Shown: piece after piece, positions 3,205-6,192 of the stretch
Position numbering within the stretch: position 1 is the stretch's first letter
How the letters are laid out: each line of letters opens with the position of its first letter
Assembly (NCBI GenBank): GCA_019136035.1
Contig: JAGVUW010000425.1
Location: forward strand, 1 to 6,192
DNA from: Verrucomicrobiota bacterium
Lineage (GTDB): Bacteria > Verrucomicrobiota > Lentisphaeria > Oligosphaerales > JAFGRS01
Length of the DNA: 6,192 bases
Direction of reading: 5' to 3'
The notes under the pieces: model-generated
The model's database searches: none
What the model was told of the DNA's origin: nothing
What the model saw: only the letters and a program-made list of their open reading frames with translations
Position numbers and translations under genes: made by a program

Positions 3205-6192
3205 ATGCACCCCACGACGAGACGTTCCGGCCAGCGCCGCAGGGCGGCACAGCAGTCGGGCATGACGTTGCTGCTGACGCTCGGTTTCCTGTGTGTGCTT
3301 CTGATGCTGGTGCTGTCGTTGGCGCTGGCGACGCGTGTCGACCGGCGTTCGGCGGCAGCGGGCGTGGAGCAGGTCCGCAGCCGTCTGGTGGCCGACTCGG
3401 CGCTGGGCGAGGCGGTGGCCCGTCTGCGGCTCGACTTTGCGGGCGAGCGCTACCCGGCGGACCGCTTCCTGGCGCCTGACAAGAGCTCCGCCTGGGCTGG
3501 GCGGCGCTACCTGGTCAGCGGCGGCCACGACACCAGCTCTGCCGGTCTGGACGAGGCGTTGGCGGTGCGGATTGGCGGTCAGCGCTTCACGCCGTCGACG
3601 GCACCGGCAGCGGGTGCCGGCTGGATCCCGATGCTGGGACAGCAGACGGTCGTCGATGCCGAGGGCAAGCCGACGCAGGTTGACGCGGTGGTCGGGCGTT
3701 ACGCCTACGTGGTCATCGACCAGTCGGGGATGATCGACCCGGCGGCGGCGGTGCAGATCGGCATCCCGGAGGACGAGGCCGTGCCGGTGACGGGCGCTTC
3801 GGTCAGCGAGATCAGCCTGGCCAGCCTCGGCCTGAGCGACGTCAACCGCTTCCTGCCCGACAGCCGTGACGAGGCGGTCTACGGAGCCCTGCCCGCGGCC
3901 ACCGGGCGCTGGTTCAGCCTCTCGCACATGATCAACGCCCTCAAGCCGAGCGCCAGCGATATGAGCCTGACCTCGCGCACGCTCTTCCCCTTCAGCTACG
4001 ACCGCGAGCAGTTCTGGCGCGACCGCGATGCCGATGGCGTCTACGACGTCGGCGAAGAGGCCGACCGCCTGGACATCCATGCCTCGGCCGAGCTGAGCAA
4101 GATCTACCAGACCCTGGTCGGCCCGGTGCAGGACTACGGCAGCCGCGACGACCAGGGCCGCCTGAACGCCGGCTTCGATGACTGCCGGTGGCTGCAGAAG
4201 CTCGATGAGAATGCCTGGTTCGTATCGTGGAAGAACCGCGCCTTCGCGACCGTCGCCGAGCCCGAGCGCACGTGGCGTGCCCGCAGCGTCGCGGCGGCCC
4301 AGGTAGCCGCCAACCTGGTGGACTATGCCGACCCCGACAGCCAGCCGACCCTCGCCTACGTCGACCACTCCGGCCAGATCCACCTCGGCACCAGCGGCGC
4401 CGCGGTCAGCAGCGTCGCCGGCGTCGAGCGCACCTGGGGCGTCTCGCAGGTGTCCATGCGCATCGAGGCCGACGCCTCCGAGGCGCCGACGGGCTCCGCC
4501 GACGACGAGATCGCCGGCGGCGATCCGGCGGCGGTGAATGTGCCCTTCCACGTCACCAACGGCAAGGTCATCCCCGAGGTCGCCTACGAGGCCTCGGTGA
4601 CCATTCTGGGGGCGCAGCTCTCCCTGCACCAGTATGAGGGCGGCCCGCTGATGTGGTGGTGCCCGGTGACCACCAACCTCACCGTCGGCTCGACCACCTT
4701 CGAGCCCTGGGGCGACATCGATACCGCCGCCAGCGACATCCAGGACTTCAACTACCCGAAGAACTACCAGGTCCCGAACTCCTTCCCGGCGAACACGCCG
4801 ATTGTCGTCAGCGGCAAGTTCTGGAACCACCCGTACAAGAACAACAAGTACGACACCAAGACCTGGGAGTGCTTCCGGTCGCTGGCCAGCAACGAGGACA
4901 GCGACCATGTCAAGGTCCTGGTGGACGGCGATGCGGTCCCGGCGATCACGACCACCTCCGGCGTCCAGAATGACGTCGCCTACTACCTGCAGGACTACGT
5001 CGAGGACGGCCTGATCTCGCTGCAGCCCAACCAGGCGATCTACCTGTTCGAGACGCGCACGCCCACGCAGGGGGCCCGCGACTACCAGGACCTGGTCGTC
5101 CTGGTCACCCTGCGCCGCGCCAGCGAGGCCCTGCCGACGATCATCACGACCTTCACCGCCCAGGGCACCTGCAACATCAACCCGAGCAACAACACCGACA
5201 TGGAGTTCACCCTGACCAAGCCGAACGGCGAGCGGATCCTGCGCGACGACCTGCTGTACAGCCGCAACCGCCTCATCTACAACGGCGACTGCACCTACAT
5301 CCGCTTCCGGCCGAAGGGCAACAGCAACGACAACTACATCATGGTGAACGGCGCCCGCTACGACGTTCAGAACGGCCGCCTCTACGAGTTCTTCGGGCCG
5401 ATGACCGTCAACCTCTACAACGACAAGTACGGCAGCAACGGCCGGGCCATGGGCCACTGGTGGCTCGGTCTGGCGGCCACGGCGATCGAGGTGCACTGCG
5501 ACGAGGTGCCCTACACCGAGGAGGTCGTGCCGCCGACGAACACGACGCCGGTGACCGACCCGCTTCCGGAGCCGGGCGCCGGGAGCAGCCTGAAGCTGCG
5601 TGCCGGTTTCCAGGTCGAGCTGGCCTTCCCCTGGGCGGCCGACGCCGCCACCACCTGCCCGCCGTCATCGGTTGAGGTGAGTTACACGATCGAGGCCGTG
5701 ACCTCGGCCGGGAAGACCCTGACCTGCAGCGGCACCAAGGCCGTCGCGGTCGACGCCAGTGCCGTGGTTGATCAGGGCACGCTGGCCTGGACCGGCGCCT
5801 TCGACATGGGCGACTGGGTGACCCTCGAGGACGCCTTCAACACCACCGGCACGCCCGAGCTGAACACCTACACCATCACCCTGGCCCGCATCGACCAGGT
5901 CCGCGTCGTCGATCACCTCGGCATCCCCGGCGACGTCGTCCCCTCGGCCTCGGAGGCCCTCTACGAGGCCGCGGCCACCACGGCGGTCTCGGGTGACGAG
6001 ACCTTCCACGTCGGCGTCACGGCGCACGATCCGTTCATGAACGACCGCGGCTTCCGCAGCGCCGACTTCGCGATGTTCTGGACGACGACGCCGGAGGCCT
6101 TCGGCGAGCTCGACCAGGGCCTCGAGACCGCGCCGGCGGGTATGGGCGAGCTCGAGGTCGCGTACCACTCCGGGCTCTACACCGGCATCTGC
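3205..6192 (+). CDS. Giant GspK/PilX-like pseudopilus protein (Verru_Chthon cassette protein A-like), cut by right edge
   Basis: The frame is open for 996 codons with no stop in the window. A basic N-terminus is followed by SGMTLLLTLGFLCVLLMLVL (18-37) and a membrane helix to about residue 42. Gly lies at the potential prepilin cleavage site and +5 is not Glu, as in GspK. Next come an amphipathic helix, YAYVVIDQSGMIDPA (about 170-184), a canonical EF-hand loop DRDADGVYDVGE (273-284), and AANLVDYADPDSQPT (368-382), which resembles the Asp-rich NxxDYxDxD region of GspK-type proteins. From about 385 the protein continues into beta-rich, unidentified sequence. This includes a conserved-looking GRAMGHWWLGL (746-756), a Pro/Thr-rich linker (about 776-792) and a further domain with HDPFMNDRGFRSADFAMFW. 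GspK is about 320 residues, so this is at least three times larger. The ATG at 3205 has GAGG 6 nt upstream. It is probably a periplasmic pseudopilus tip subunit; the function of the large C-terminal part is unknown. Confidence 0.82.
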   Translation, partial: MHPTTRRSGQRRRAAQQSGMTLLLTLGFLCVLLMLVLSLALATRVDRRSAAAGVEQVRSRLVADSALGEAVARLRLDFAGERYPADRFLAPDKSSAWAGRRYLVSGGHDTSSAGLDEALAVRIGGQRFTPSTAPAAGAGWIPMLGQQTVVDAEGKPTQVDAVVGRYAYVVIDQSGMIDPAAAVQIGIPEDEAVPVTGASVSEISLASLGLSDVNRFLPDSRDEAVYGALPAATGRWFSLSHMINALKPSASDMSLTSRTLFPFSYDREQFWRDRDADGVYDVGEEADRLDIHASAELSKIYQTLVGPVQDYGSRDDQGRLNAGFDDCRWLQKLDENAWFVSWKNRAFATVAEPERTWRARSVAAAQVAANLVDYADPDSQPTLAYVDHSGQIHLGTSGAAVSSVAGVERTWGVSQVSMRIEADASEAPTGSADDEIAGGDPAAVNVPFHVTNGKVIPEVAYEASVTILGAQLSLHQYEGGPLMWWCPVTTNLTVGSTTFEPWGDIDTAASDIQDFNYPKNYQVPNSFPANTPIVVSGKFWNHPYKNNKYDTKTWECFRSLASNEDSDHVKVLVDGDAVPAITTTSGVQNDVAYYLQDYVEDGLISLQPNQAIYLFETRTPTQGARDYQDLVVLVTLRRASEALPTIITTFTAQGTCNINPSNNTDMEFTLTKPNGERILRDDLLYSRNRLIYNGDCTYIRFRPKGNSNDNYIMVNGARYDVQNGRLYEFFGPMTVNLYNDKYGSNGRAMGHWWLGLAATAIEVHCDEVPYTEEVVPPTNTTPVTDPLPEPGAGSSLKLRAGFQVELAFPWAADAATTCPPSSVEVSYTIEAVTSAGKTLTCSGTKAVAVDASAVVDQGTLAWTGAFDMGDWVTLEDAFNTTGTPELNTYTITLARIDQVRVVDHLGIPGDVVPSASEALYEAAATTAVSGDETFHVGVTAHDPFMNDRGFRSADFAMFWTTTPEAFGELDQGLETAPAGMGELEVAYHSGLYTGIC

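Noticed and set aside
2809..5496. 895-codon open frame on the minus strand opposite the giant gene
   Set aside because: Opposite the giant gene it is in exact codon register with the sense frame, so it only needs the sense codons TTA, CTA and TCA to be absent, which is expected at this GC content. The translation is Val/Ala/Gly/Asp/Arg-rich with no domain, and the sense frame has clear pseudopilin features.

Overview
The window is GC-rich bacterial DNA whose genes belong to the type II secretion / type IV pilus (T2SS/T4P) superfamily. The left end carries the N-terminal half of a GspF/PilC platform protein on the minus strand. The right part carries, on the plus strand, two type IV prepilin-like proteins followed by a very large single-pass protein that is still open at the right edge. 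The first prepilin has an LLPxxL-xx-RDSxxDT-type block after its pilin helix and a SWPxxxP block near its C-terminus. The second has GspJ-like features, and the third is a giant GspK/PilX-like protein. This combination resembles the 'Verru_Chthon cassette' proteins B, C and A known from Verrucomicrobiota, Lentisphaerota and related PVC bacteria. I therefore infer a high-GC PVC-superphylum organism. This is inferred from family resemblance only; no marker gene is present.

Layout: 1-668 (minus) gspF-like, cut by the left edge. 669-1725 is a long divergent intergenic region with no convincing gene. It holds a candidate sigma-70-type promoter for gspF, a small AT-rich island, at least nine inverted repeats or palindromes between 860 and 1455 (including a 21-bp perfect inverted repeat made of TCGNNA hexamers), and a candidate sigma-54 promoter at 1576-1591. 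1726-2331 is pseudopilin B. 2336-2995 is pseudopilin C, 4 bp downstream and probably translationally coupled. 2996-3204 is a second intergenic region with another sigma-54-like promoter at 3046-3061. 3205-6192 is the giant A/GspK-like protein (at least 996 residues, no stop in the window).

How the genes may work together: GspF-family proteins are inner-membrane platforms for pseudopilus assembly, and GspI, GspJ and GspK form the pseudopilus tip. B, C and A look like I-, J- and K-type components, so the B-C-A set could be a tip or priming complex with an enlarged K-like subunit. The two plus-strand transcription units share nearly the same -24/-12 promoter pattern (TGGCRCG-N4-CTGCT) at similar distances from their start codons (about 125-135 nt of predicted leader). 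This suggests joint sigma-54 control and is the most testable observation in the window. The ATPase, prepilin peptidase, major pseudopilin and secretin are not in the window.
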